NCBI GenBank assembly: GCA_030598425.1
Contig: JAUVPY010000026.1
Span: 1 to 12,364, forward strand
Direction of reading: 5' to 3'
Length of the DNA: 12,364 bases
DNA from: Anaerolineae bacterium
GTDB lineage: Bacteria > Chloroflexota > Anaerolineae > 4572-78 > NAK82
Positions 1-6,473 of the stretch are shown piece after piece. The position numbers and the translations under genes are program-made. Below the pieces are notes generated by a model. The model ran no database searches. It worked only from the letters and a program-made list of their open reading frames with translations, and was not told where the DNA came from. Position 1 is the stretch's first letter. The number at the start of each line of letters is the position of its first letter.

Positions 1-991
1 CAATAACCGTCGCGCGAGCGAACATCTGGCGGGCGTAGTCGTAGCCCTGACGCCGGAACTGGTGGAAATACTGGCGGCCCCGAAGATAGAGATCGTAGGC
101 CTGGACATCCGCGGTCGGCGCCTTCTGGATCTCCTCCTTCTCCTTGTCGGTGAGCACCACTTCCATGGCCTGGGCAATGCTCTGGGCGATCTCGTCCTGG
201 ATGGCGAAGATATCCTCCATGTCCCGGTCGTAGCGTTCATTCCAGACCGTGTGGCCGGTGCGGCTCTCCACCAGCCGACCGGTGATCCGCACACGCTTGC
301 CCGCTCGCTGCAAGCTGCCTTCGAGAACGTAGGAGGAGTTGAGCTGTTGGCCCACTTCAGGTGCCGTGACGTGTTTGTCGCGGAACGCAAAGACCGCCGA
401 GCGGGAAAAGACTTGCAGATCCTTGATCCTGGAAAGCTCGGTGATGATGTCCTCGGTAATGCCATCGCGAAAATACTCGTCTTCCTCGTCCCGGCTCAGA
501 TTTTCGAAGTAGAGAACGGCCAGGGACTTCTCGGGTCCGGAAGCGCTCTTGGCTGCTTGCTTCAAACTCTCCAGGACCTCGCCCATGTCCCGCGGGCGCT
601 GCTCGGGGACCTTGGCGACGCAACGCTCCACTACCCGCTCCCAGGCCGGCGATACGTCCGGCATCAGGCTGCGCAGAGGTGTCGGTTGCTGACGAAGAAT
701 GGCGTGCATGATGTCGACCGAGGTCTGTCCGTAAAACGGCAGCCTACCGGTCAGACATTCGTAGAGGAGCACCCCGTACGAGAAGATGTCGGTGCGAGCG
801 TCAGTGGAACCGCCACCCAACTGTTCTGGGGACATGTAAGGAACCGTGCCACCGGTGGTCCATTTCGTCGCGGTGCGAGAGAAGAAATCCGCCTCGGTCT
901 CATCGACATCGCGCTCTTTACCGGCCAGGGCAGCCAGACCGAAGTCCAGAATCTTGGCGTTGCGGCGCCTTAGCGTCTCAGCAAACAGCGA
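1..991 (-). pseudogene. Ser/Thr protein kinase with TolB-like domain, 5'-truncated and cut by the window edge
   Basis: The minus frame is free of stops from 991 to the left edge, and an in-frame TGA lies at 992-994. The protein starts abruptly just before the kinase DFG motif (ILDFGLA, Asp codon at 946-944). It then shows the activation-segment end (PYMSPEQL), the DIFSYG motif with its conserved Asp, and the C-lobe Arg (QRPRDM). The N-lobe, with its glycine loop, ATP-binding Lys and HRD catalytic loop, is absent, so it cannot be an active kinase as it stands. After the C-lobe comes a TolB/adenylate-cyclase-associated domain (SLAVLYFENLS to HTVWNERYDRDMEDIFAIQDE), then the start of a probable TPR region (DVQAYDLYLRGRQYF) that continues past base 1. 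The first in-frame ATG (835-833) is inside the kinase fold. Intact relatives are usually signalling kinases with TPR tails. The break coincides with octamer repeats at 1011-1049, suggesting a deletion or an assembly join. Family assignment is strong; pseudogene status is inferred. Confidence 0.8.
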
Positions 992-1010
992 TCAGCGTCG
1001 TGGAAACTTC

Positions 1011-1049
1011 CGCTATGACGCTGGCCGCTACGACGCTACGACGCTATCC
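1011..1049. repeat. Imperfect octamer tandem repeat (CGCTAYGA)
   Basis: Five consecutive units can be read on the plus strand: CGCTATGA (1011), a 7-base unit CGCTGGC (1019), CGCTACGA (1026), CGCTACGA (1034) and CGCTATCC (1042). The array overlaps the stop codon of ruvC (1044-1046) and ends about 20 bases from the stop that bounds the broken kinase frame. It fills most of the gap between the two genes. Confidence 0.75.
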
Positions 1050-1532
1050 CACAAGCGATTGCCAGCGAGCCGAGTGAAAATGACAAATGGCCACCGCCAA
1101 AGCATCGGCGGCGTCGTCGGGCCGGGGCAACTCATCCAGGTTTAGCAGGAGCTGTACCATGCCTTGCACCTGTTGCTTGGGCGCGTTGCCGTAGCCAGCG
1201 ACCGCCTGTTTGACCTCGGCCGGTTTATATTCCTGGATAGGCAGCCCCGCTTCGGTGAGGGCCAACAGGGCCACCCCGCGCGCGTGACCGACTGACAGCG
1301 CAGTACGCGCGTTTTTGCTGAAGAAGAGTTCTTCCACCGCGGCGCTGTCGGGGTGCCACTCCGTAATCAACGCCCGCAACTCACGATATATGTGTTGCAA
1401 GCGCTGCGCCAGCGGCTGGTTAGCGGGCGTTGTAATGACTCCGTACGTGGTCACGACCAGGCTGTCCCCCTCGCCCTCGATGACGCCGTAGCCGGTAATG
1501 GCCGTACCTGGGTCAATCCCCAAGACTCGCAA
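1044..1532 (-). CDS. ruvC: Crossover junction endodeoxyribonuclease RuvC
   Basis: RuvC cuts Holliday junctions symmetrically at the end of homologous recombination, working on junctions moved by RuvAB. The 162-residue protein has the usual family length and start (RVLGIDPGT). The four acidic active-site residues are visible: D7 (GIDPG), E67 (AVEELFF), D140 and D143 (RPDDAADALA). I chose the TTG start at 1532 because it gives the canonical N-terminus and is preceded by GGAAAGG with a 9-base spacer. A TTG at 1550 would add six residues (ERRCCL) with no family support and would consume the ribosome binding site. The gene lies 117 bases downstream of yebC on the same strand, a very common pairing. 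ruvA and ruvB, which often follow, are not in the window; a kinase remnant follows instead. Confidence 0.95.
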   Translation of the reverse strand: MRVLGIDPGTAITGYGVIEGEGDSLVVTTYGVITTPANQPLAQRLQHIYRELRALITEWHPDSAAVEELFFSKNARTALSVGHARGVALLALTEAGLPIQEYKPAEVKQAVAGYGNAPKQQVQGMVQLLLNLDELPRPDDAADALAVAICHFHSARWQSLVG

Positions 1533-1555
1533 ACAACATCGCCTTTCCAAGTAGC

Positions 1556-1647
1556 CAGTAGACAGTAGTCAGTAGACAGTAGCCAGAGGAGCTCAAAACA
1601 GACCGGCTACCGACCTCTGACTACTGCCTACTGGATACTGACTACTG
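1556..1647. repeat. Heptamer tandem repeats forming a large imperfect hairpin
   Basis: The left arm 1556-1589 reads as four CAGTAGN units followed by CAGAGG. The right arm 1614-1647 is its reverse complement with 5 mismatches in 34 positions, also made of four CAGTAGN-type units. The loop is 24 bases (1590-1613). The structure begins 2 bases after the yebC stop codon and ends near the ruvC ribosome binding site, so in mRNA it would be a long hairpin between the two cistrons. There is no T-run after either arm, so it does not look like a standard intrinsic terminator. A role in transcript stability or in separating expression of the two genes is possible but unproven. Confidence 0.8.
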
Positions 1648-1649
1648 TC

Positions 1650-2393
1650 TCACACGGTTGCCAGAATCTCTTCGGAAATGTCCAGGTTGGAGTAGACCTG
1701 CTGCACGTCGTCCAGCTCCTCCAGGCTCTCGATCATATTCATTACCTGGAGTGTCTCCTTCTCACCCAACGTCATCAGCGTCTTGGGCACCTGGGACAGC
1801 TCGGCGTCTTCGACGGTTAGACCAGCGCCGATCAAGCCCTCGCGCACCGCGTGCAGGTCCGTTGCCAGGGTGTAGACTTCAACGAAATCGTCGCTAACCT
1901 CTATGTCTTCCGCACCGGCATCAATAGCCATCATGAAGATTTCGTCAGGGTCCAGGTCATCGCGGGCGACGGCGAGGTAGCCTTTGATGTCAAACATCCA
2001 GGTCACAGCGCCCGCTTCGGCCAGGTTGCAGCCGGTCCGGTTGAAGATGCGGCGGACCTCAGCCAGGGTGCGGTTGCGATTGTCGGTGAGGCATTTGACC
2101 AGCAGCGCCACGCCGTGAGGCGCGTAACCCTCATAGAAGACCTCTTCCAGTTGGCCCCCTTCTAGCTCACCGGTGCCACGTTTGATGGCCCGCTCGACGT
2201 TGTCTTTGGGCATGTTGGCATCGCGGGCCTTGTCGATGGCCAGGCGCAGCGCCGGATTGGTGTCTGGATCGCCACCCCCGTCGCGGGCCGTCAGGGTGAT
2301 TTCACGGGCTGCACGGGTGAAGATCTTGCCGCGCTTGGCGTCTTCGGCCCCTTTTTTGCGTTTGATGGTTGACCACTTGCTATGTCCGGACAT
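1650..2393 (-). CDS. yebC: YebC/PmpR family protein (TACO1-like translation/regulatory factor)
   Basis: The 247-residue protein has the hallmark N-terminus MSGHSKWSTIKRKKGAEDAKRG and the conserved internal patches DNVERAIKRGTGE, EVFYEGYAPHGVA, LTDNRNRTLAEVR and FNRTGCNL, so the family is certain. YebC proteins have been annotated as DNA-binding regulators; related TACO1 and YebC proteins act on translation at the ribosome, so the exact role here is open. The start at 2393 is fixed by homology and by GAGGGGG six bases upstream; an extension to 2438 has no homologous sequence. The gene has its own promoter (2459-2467), is separated from ftsK by a terminator, and precedes ruvC, as in many bacteria. 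Confidence 0.96.
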   Translation of the reverse strand: MSGHSKWSTIKRKKGAEDAKRGKIFTRAAREITLTARDGGGDPDTNPALRLAIDKARDANMPKDNVERAIKRGTGELEGGQLEEVFYEGYAPHGVALLVKCLTDNRNRTLAEVRRIFNRTGCNLAEAGAVTWMFDIKGYLAVARDDLDPDEIFMMAIDAGAEDIEVSDDFVEVYTLATDLHAVREGLIGAGLTVEDAELSQVPKTLMTLGEKETLQVMNMIESLEELDDVQQVYSNLDISEEILATV

Positions 2394-2458
2394 CTTACAC
2401 CCCCTCTTGCAGGGATATGAATATTCTGGGTATTCCAAGAGAACACTTTAGTCCTGGG

Positions 2459-2467
2459 ATTATACCA
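2459..2467 (-). promoter_or_regulatory. Extended -10 promoter for yebC-ruvC
   Basis: On the minus strand a perfect TATAAT (2464-2459) is preceded by TGG, giving an extended -10 motif (TGnTATAAT). No good -35 lies 16-18 bases further up, which is tolerated by extended -10 promoters. It sits 66 bases before the yebC start and downstream of the ftsK terminator, so yebC-ruvC is probably transcribed independently. Confidence 0.6.
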
Positions 2468-2512
2468 CAGGCATTTAGATTCGCGCCAGAGCAATTGCTA
2501 TTTGTCTGGATA

Positions 2513-2553
2513 ATAACAAAAGCCCGGCGCCGCCTTGTCGACCCTCCGGGCTT
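2513..2553 (-). terminator. Intrinsic terminator of ftsK
   Basis: In the minus direction AAGCCCGG (2553-2546) can pair perfectly with CCGGGCTT (2527-2520) across an 18-base loop, and the stem runs into TTTTGTTATTAT. It begins 26 bases past the ftsK stop. The plus direction lacks a T-run after the stem, so it is oriented for ftsK. Confidence 0.8.
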
Positions 2554-2578
2554 GATGTGTATTTGCCTGACCTGTTTT

Positions 2579-4864
2579 CTACGTGTCCCACGACTCCCTC
2601 TCATCACCTTCATCAGCGTAGTCGTCATATTCTTCGTGTTCGCCGTCCTGGCTCACGAGCACTTCTCGCGGACGGCTGCCATCGGCTGGCCCAACGATGC
2701 CCTCCTCCTCAAGCTGGTCCATCAACCGGGATGCGCGGGGATACCCAATGCCCAGCCGTCGCTGGAGGTAGGTGGTGCTGGCGCGACCGGCTTGTACCAC
2801 CAGCTCGATGGCCTCTTCCAGGAATTCATCCTGTTCTGCTTCGGCCATCAGCCCATCCCAGGGGCGGCTGACGGTAGCCGGGGCTTCGCCAGCCGTCTCT
2901 TTCCAGAATCTGACGACCTTGCGCATCTCACCATCGGAGACAAAACAGCCTTGCAATCGCTGAAGCTTGGGCGAATCGGGCAGCATGAGCAGCATGTCAC
3001 CGCGACCAAGCAATCGTTCGGCGCCAGGCGTGTCGAGGATGACACGTGAGTCTACCTGGCTGGTGACAGCGAAGGCGATGCGCGCCGGGAAGTTGGCTTT
3101 GATGAGTCCTGTCACCACATCCGTAGAAGGGCGCTGAGTGGCGATGACCAGATGAATGCCCGTTGCCCGTGCCATTTGGGCGATGCGGGTGATGTGCCGT
3201 TCAGTCTCATCGGGAGCCATCATCATCAAGTCGGCCAGCTCGTCAATGATGACGACGACGTAGGGCAGTTTCTCTTCTCCACGCCGACGAGCGATCTTCG
3301 TGTTGTAATCCACGATGTTGCGCGCGCCTAAATCGGAGAATTTATGGTAACGATCGTCCATTGTTCGGGTGATCCAGGCCAAGGCTCCCACCACCTGCTC
3401 GATGTCTACGATGACGGGCGCCAACAAGTGTGGTATGCCATCGAAGCCGGTCAGTTCCACCATTTTGGGGTCGACCATCAGGAATTTTAACTCGTCGGGG
3501 GGATGGTCGTACAGCATACCTGTGATGATTGAGTTGATGCACACGCTCTTGCCAGACCCGGTGGCACCGGCGATGAGCAAATGGGGCATAGCCCCCAGGT
3601 CGATGGCCACCGCTGCCCCCGATACGTCCCGTCCCAGGGGAATGCGTAGGAAGCCCTTTTCCTTTCGATAGGCATCTGACTCCAACACCCCACGCAGCGA
3701 GACCAACGACACTTTGCTGTTAGGGACCTCGATGCCGACGATAGGCCGGCCGGGCACGGGGGCCTCGATGCGGATAGGCGCGGCGGCCAGGGCCAGGGCC
3801 AGGTCGTTGACCAGTGAGCTTATCTTGCTGACACGCACCCGGTGGCGGCGGGTGGTGCCTTCAGGCCCAGGGCGCTCGATGTAGCCTGGTTCGATGCCAA
3901 ACTGGGTCACGGCCGGGCCGACGTTGATCTCCCGCACCTCGGCCGGCACGCCAAAGCCATGGAGCGTCTCTTCGATGATTTGGGCCTGGTAGCGAGCATC
4001 AGCCTTGCCGGATGGGTCCTTGGATGAGGGAACCAGCAAGTCAAGCGGTGGAAGTTCTGAGCTGCGGCGCGTGGCCTGTCCCGGGGACTCATCGCCCTGT
4101 GACCGGAGCGGCAGCTCCTCAATTTCCGGCCGGACTTTGGATTTGCGTCGCCTCGAGGCTTTGCGCTTGGGAGGGGGTTCCTCTTCGGCGACCAGTTCGT
4201 CCTCCCTTTGGCCGAGGCCACTCAACCAGACGGCAATTCCTCCCGCGAGGCGCGACAGCCCGCGGCCATCCGACACCTCTTCGCCCGACGGGTCTTGGGC
4301 ACCCTGTACTCCGCGGGCGCTGGGCATCCAACTGGAAGGGGCAGCGCTAGAAAGGCCCATCAGGAGCCCAACGCCTGCCAAGAAGAGCAGCGCCAGGATC
4401 ACCCCCGCCCCTAACCTGCCTACCACATTCGCCAGCAAGGTACTGATCGCCCAGCCTACAATTCCCCCACCTTCACCCGCCTGGGCGATGGCCAACCCAT
4501 CGTCACGGCCGACGAGCAAGTGCAGCAGCGACAGGCCGGCCACAAAAACCAGCTCAACGCCAATGATCACGTCCCAGCGGAGGAGCGGATGTGTTTCGTC
4601 GCGCAGACTTCCCCACAGCAGCAGTATTCCCAACCACCCTACGCCCAGGACGGCAGGAATAGCCCCCCAACCAAAGAGCTGGCGCAGCAATGCCGCCCAA
4701 CTGTCGCTGACCGCCCCCGATGTTATAGAAAGAAGGCTTAACAACGTGATCGCGGCCAATACCAGCAACGCAAACCCCAACACTTCCCGTTGTATGGGAC
4801 TGAGGCGTTGCTGGATAGTATCAATTATATTTGGCGATGCGGTTTTGCGTCGTCTACCGGTCAT
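2579..4864 (-). CDS. ftsK: DNA translocase FtsK/SpoIIIE
   Basis: A 761-residue, membrane-anchored hexameric ATPase that pumps chromosomal DNA through the division septum. The N-terminus has about four hydrophobic membrane segments (roughly residues 29-50, 68-85, 98-117 and 150-171). A short charged linker follows, with an Arg/Lys-rich stretch near 232-245. The alpha/beta motor carries Walker A GATGSGKS (433-440), the MVDPKMVEL motif (463-471), Walker B VVVIIDELADLM (536-547) and ATQRPS (575-580). The C-terminal winged-helix gamma domain (about 675-737; TYLQRRLGIGYPRASRLMDQ) normally reads DNA orientation motifs. An unusual strongly acidic tail (about 740-761) follows gamma. The start at 4864 fits family length; its ribosome binding site is weak. 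The TTG at 4900 would sit inside a hairpin. It appears to be transcribed alone, ending at the terminator at 2513-2553. Confidence 0.96.
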   Translation of the reverse strand: MTGRRRKTASPNIIDTIQQRLSPIQREVLGFALLVLAAITLLSLLSITSGAVSDSWAALLRQLFGWGAIPAVLGVGWLGILLLWGSLRDETHPLLRWDVIIGVELVFVAGLSLLHLLVGRDDGLAIAQAGEGGGIVGWAISTLLANVVGRLGAGVILALLFLAGVGLLMGLSSAAPSSWMPSARGVQGAQDPSGEEVSDGRGLSRLAGGIAVWLSGLGQREDELVAEEEPPPKRKASRRRKSKVRPEIEELPLRSQGDESPGQATRRSSELPPLDLLVPSSKDPSGKADARYQAQIIEETLHGFGVPAEVREINVGPAVTQFGIEPGYIERPGPEGTTRRHRVRVSKISSLVNDLALALAAAPIRIEAPVPGRPIVGIEVPNSKVSLVSLRGVLESDAYRKEKGFLRIPLGRDVSGAAVAIDLGAMPHLLIAGATGSGKSVCINSIITGMLYDHPPDELKFLMVDPKMVELTGFDGIPHLLAPVIVDIEQVVGALAWITRTMDDRYHKFSDLGARNIVDYNTKIARRRGEEKLPYVVVIIDELADLMMMAPDETERHITRIAQMARATGIHLVIATQRPSTDVVTGLIKANFPARIAFAVTSQVDSRVILDTPGAERLLGRGDMLLMLPDSPKLQRLQGCFVSDGEMRKVVRFWKETAGEAPATVSRPWDGLMAEAEQDEFLEEAIELVVQAGRASTTYLQRRLGIGYPRASRLMDQLEEEGIVGPADGSRPREVLVSQDGEHEEYDDYADEGDERESWDT

Positions 4865-4898
4865 TTTCGTTGCGCCTGGGTTGGTGAGAGGCAAAAAC

Positions 4899-4949
4899 AA
4901 TCAGCGAGCCAGCGAATCAGTGAACTGCTGACTCGGCGGCTCGCTGATT
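4899..4949. repeat. Perfect 12-bp inverted repeat in the ftsK leader
   Basis: AATCAGCGAGCC (4899-4910) and GGCTCGCTGATT (4938-4949) are exact reverse complements around a 27-base loop. The loop itself repeats related words (AGCGAATCAG). On the minus strand the stem is followed by GTTTTTG, and on the plus strand by CGCTTTTG, so it resembles an intrinsic terminator in both directions. It ends 35 bases before the ftsK start codon, which makes it a candidate attenuator or insulator for ftsK. No convincing ftsK promoter was found in 4950-5100. Confidence 0.8.
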
Positions 4950-5009
4950 CGCTTTTGTATCAGCGTGATGCCTCAGAAGAGCTCCAATAAACGATCATCA
5001 GACTAGGCC

Positions 5010-5092
5010 GTGTTGACATTTTGTCTTCTTTCTGTGAGACACCAGCGAAGAGTTTGATGATGTCTCTCCAGTGCTATTTCAAATGTCAACAC
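5010..5092. repeat. 83-bp element with 12-bp perfect inverted repeats
   Basis: GTGTTGACATTT (5010-5021) and AAATGTCAACAC (5081-5092) are exact reverse complements. Nested inside is a second exact pair, GAGACA (5036-5041) and TGTCTC (5061-5066). The whole can fold into a two-tier hairpin. There is no open reading frame of note and no target duplication at the flanks. It lies between the S1 terminator and ftsK. It may be a miniature mobile element remnant or a structured RNA. Confidence 0.6.
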
Positions 5093-5101
5093 TACCGAGC
5101 G

Positions 5102-5124
5102 AAAAAACGCCGACGAAGTTGGCG
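5102..5124 (-). terminator. Intrinsic terminator of the S1 gene
   Basis: On the minus strand CGCCAAC (5124-5118), loop TTC and GTCGGCG (5114-5108) form a 7-bp stem with one mismatch, followed by six T residues. It starts 20 bases after the S1 stop codon. Position, orientation and T-run are all as expected for a factor-independent terminator. Confidence 0.85.
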
Positions 5125-5144
5125 ATATGGATCTCCGATATTGA

Positions 5145-6203
5145 TCAGAATGGATCAGGCTCGCTGTCGTTGTGGTTGGAAAGCTGGCGTAAGCTCAACC
5201 CTAAACGATGGTTGGCGCTGTCGATGTTCAGAATGCACGCCTTGACCCACTCACCTTCTTTGACTACGTTGCGCGGGTGCAAGAAATTCCCTTCGGCTAG
5301 CTCGGAAACGTGGATCAGGCCTTCTAACCCCTCATCCACGCGGGCAAAGGCTCCGAAGCTAACGACGGTGGTGATCTCGGCTTCGATGATTTGGCCTATC
5401 TCGTATCGCTCATCAACCAGAGTCCAAGGATCGGGCTTCTGGCGCTTCAGGCTGAGCGCCACACGATGCTGCTCCGGCTCAACTCCCATAACGTAAACCT
5501 CGACATCGTCACCAGGCTTAACGACCTCGGCAGGGTGATTGACCCGCCCCCAAGAGAGCTCTGAGATATGAATAAGCCCTTCCACGCCGCCCAAATCTAC
5601 AAATGCACCAAAACCACACAAACTGGTCACTCGACCGGTGCACACATCACCCTCGTTCAGCGCATTAAGAGTGTCTCTGGCCTCTTCTTCATAGACAGCC
5701 GCCCGCTCGGAAAAGATGAGCCGGTTGCGGCTGCGGTCGAGCTCAATCACCCGCAGGCATAAGCTGTTACCTACACGACCGGTCAGTTCCATCTGCCGTG
5801 CCTGGCTGTTTAACTCACGGGGCAGTTGAATCAACTGCGATGCAGGTACGAACCCCTGGATCTGACTAAATTGGACCAACAATCCGCCTCGATTACAACC
5901 GATCACTTCTAGATCAACGCGTTCCTTGGATTCAAAAAGGCGAGCCGCCTCTTCCCAATCCGTCTCCAGATCGTTCGCTCCGGGCTGGCTGAGTTCGTCC
6001 AGGTAATCCACATCGTCCGAGGCCACGAATGTATCTGGCTCATCAGGAGCAGTTGATTCATATGGAGCCGTATCCGTCGTCGCCTCGCCGGTCCGACGCT
6101 CAGATTGCGATTGTGACGCCTCGCGTTCCATATCGTCCAATAGCCCATGCCAATACGAATCATCGGGGGGCGTTTCCCAGGGATTAGATGCTGCGGTTGT
6201 CAT
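5145..6203 (-). CDS. rpsA: Ribosomal protein S1-like, three S1 RNA-binding domains
   Basis: The 352-residue protein has an acidic, low-complexity N-terminus (about 1-85) and three S1/OB-fold RNA-binding repeats at roughly 91-158, 174-244 and 259-330. Repeats 2 and 3 carry the classic GFGAFVDLGGVEGLIHISEL and SFGAFARVDEGLEGLIHVSE signatures; repeat 1 is more divergent. S1 binds mRNA and helps the 30S subunit engage transcripts. It is shorter than the six-repeat proteobacterial protein but in line with three- to four-repeat S1 proteins of other phyla. The ATG at 6203 is chosen because GAGG lies about 8 bases upstream and because a GTG start at 6257 would translate across the leader hairpin. The gene is monocistronic, with a strong promoter at 6445-6473 and a terminator at 5102-5124. 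A non-ribosomal S1-domain protein cannot be fully excluded. Confidence 0.85.
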   Translation of the reverse strand: MTTAASNPWETPPDDSYWHGLLDDMEREASQSQSERRTGEATTDTAPYESTAPDEPDTFVASDDVDYLDELSQPGANDLETDWEEAARLFESKERVDLEVIGCNRGGLLVQFSQIQGFVPASQLIQLPRELNSQARQMELTGRVGNSLCLRVIELDRSRNRLIFSERAAVYEEEARDTLNALNEGDVCTGRVTSLCGFGAFVDLGGVEGLIHISELSWGRVNHPAEVVKPGDDVEVYVMGVEPEQHRVALSLKRQKPDPWTLVDERYEIGQIIEAEITTVVSFGAFARVDEGLEGLIHVSELAEGNFLHPRNVVKEGEWVKACILNIDSANHRLGLSLRQLSNHNDSEPDPF

Positions 6204-6241
6204 GGTGCCTACCTCATTCCTCCGACATACAAACAGAAAGC

Positions 6242-6279
6242 CTCGGCGCACCGACACTCATAAGCGGTTCGATGCCGAG
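6242..6279 (-). promoter_or_regulatory. Structured leader hairpin before the S1 gene
   Basis: In the minus-strand RNA CTCGGC (6279-6274) pairs with GCCGAG (6247-6242). Inside, ACCG and CGGT form a second short stem, and the 3' side runs into GCTTTCTGTTTG. It lies between the promoters and the start codon, about 40 bases before the ATG. S1 synthesis is autoregulated at its leader in Escherichia coli, so this could be a control element, but that is inference. Confidence 0.45.
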
Positions 6280-6292
6280 ACTTTCAAAATAA

Positions 6293-6322
6293 ACTATAAC
6301 ATGTCGCCTGCGATATTGCCAG
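6293..6322 (-). promoter_or_regulatory. Possible proximal promoter for the S1 gene
   Basis: CTGGCA (6322-6317), 18-base spacer, TATAGT (6298-6293) on the minus strand. It is weaker than the upstream consensus promoter and would give a leader of about 80 bases that still contains the 6242-6279 hairpin. Confidence 0.35.
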
Positions 6323-6444
6323 CTGATTCTCAAACATGCGCCAGTGCAGTCTCACCGTAACCAGCCAATGACCTATATCCACCAAACACGTCGGGAAGAG
6401 GCCTCTAAGGCTTTCTAATTGCACCACAACTAACAACTATCTTA

Positions 6445-6473
6445 ATTATAGATGACGCAAACATTATTGTCAA
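6445..6473 (-). promoter_or_regulatory. Perfect-consensus sigma-70-type promoter for the S1 gene
   Basis: On the minus strand TTGACA (6473-6468) is followed after exactly 17 bases by TATAAT (6450-6445): both hexamers and the spacer match consensus. The -35 overlaps the TGA stop of the upstream membrane-protein gene (6472-6470). Transcription would start near 6438, giving a leader of about 235 bases before the S1 start. Strong expression fits a ribosomal protein gene. Confidence 0.8.

Noticed and set aside
62..973. Long plus-strand open frame of 303 codons
   Set aside because: It is the antisense shadow of the kinase/TolB-like frame, which has unmistakable motifs on the minus strand; the plus translation has no recognisable domain.
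1551..1649. CRISPR-like array
   Set aside because: Units are only 7 bases with no spacers; it is a low-complexity tandem and inverted repeat.
4005..4931. Plus-strand open frame of 308 codons opposite ftsK
   Set aside because: Low-complexity Ser/Arg/Pro-rich translation expected from the antisense of a GC-rich gene.
5065..5090. TTGACA on the minus strand at 5090-5085 as an ftsK -35 box
   Set aside because: No TATAAT-like hexamer at 16-18 bases downstream, and the hexamer is part of the inverted repeat.
4990..5100. Transposon interpretation of the 5010-5092 element with a TA target duplication
   Set aside because: TA dinucleotides nearby are not positioned symmetrically at the repeat ends, so mobility cannot be claimed.
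6287..6337. Possible 17-residue leader peptide in the S1 leader (ATG at 6337, TGA near 6287)
   Set aside because: No ribosome binding site and no repeated or regulatory codons; it also overlaps the candidate proximal promoter.
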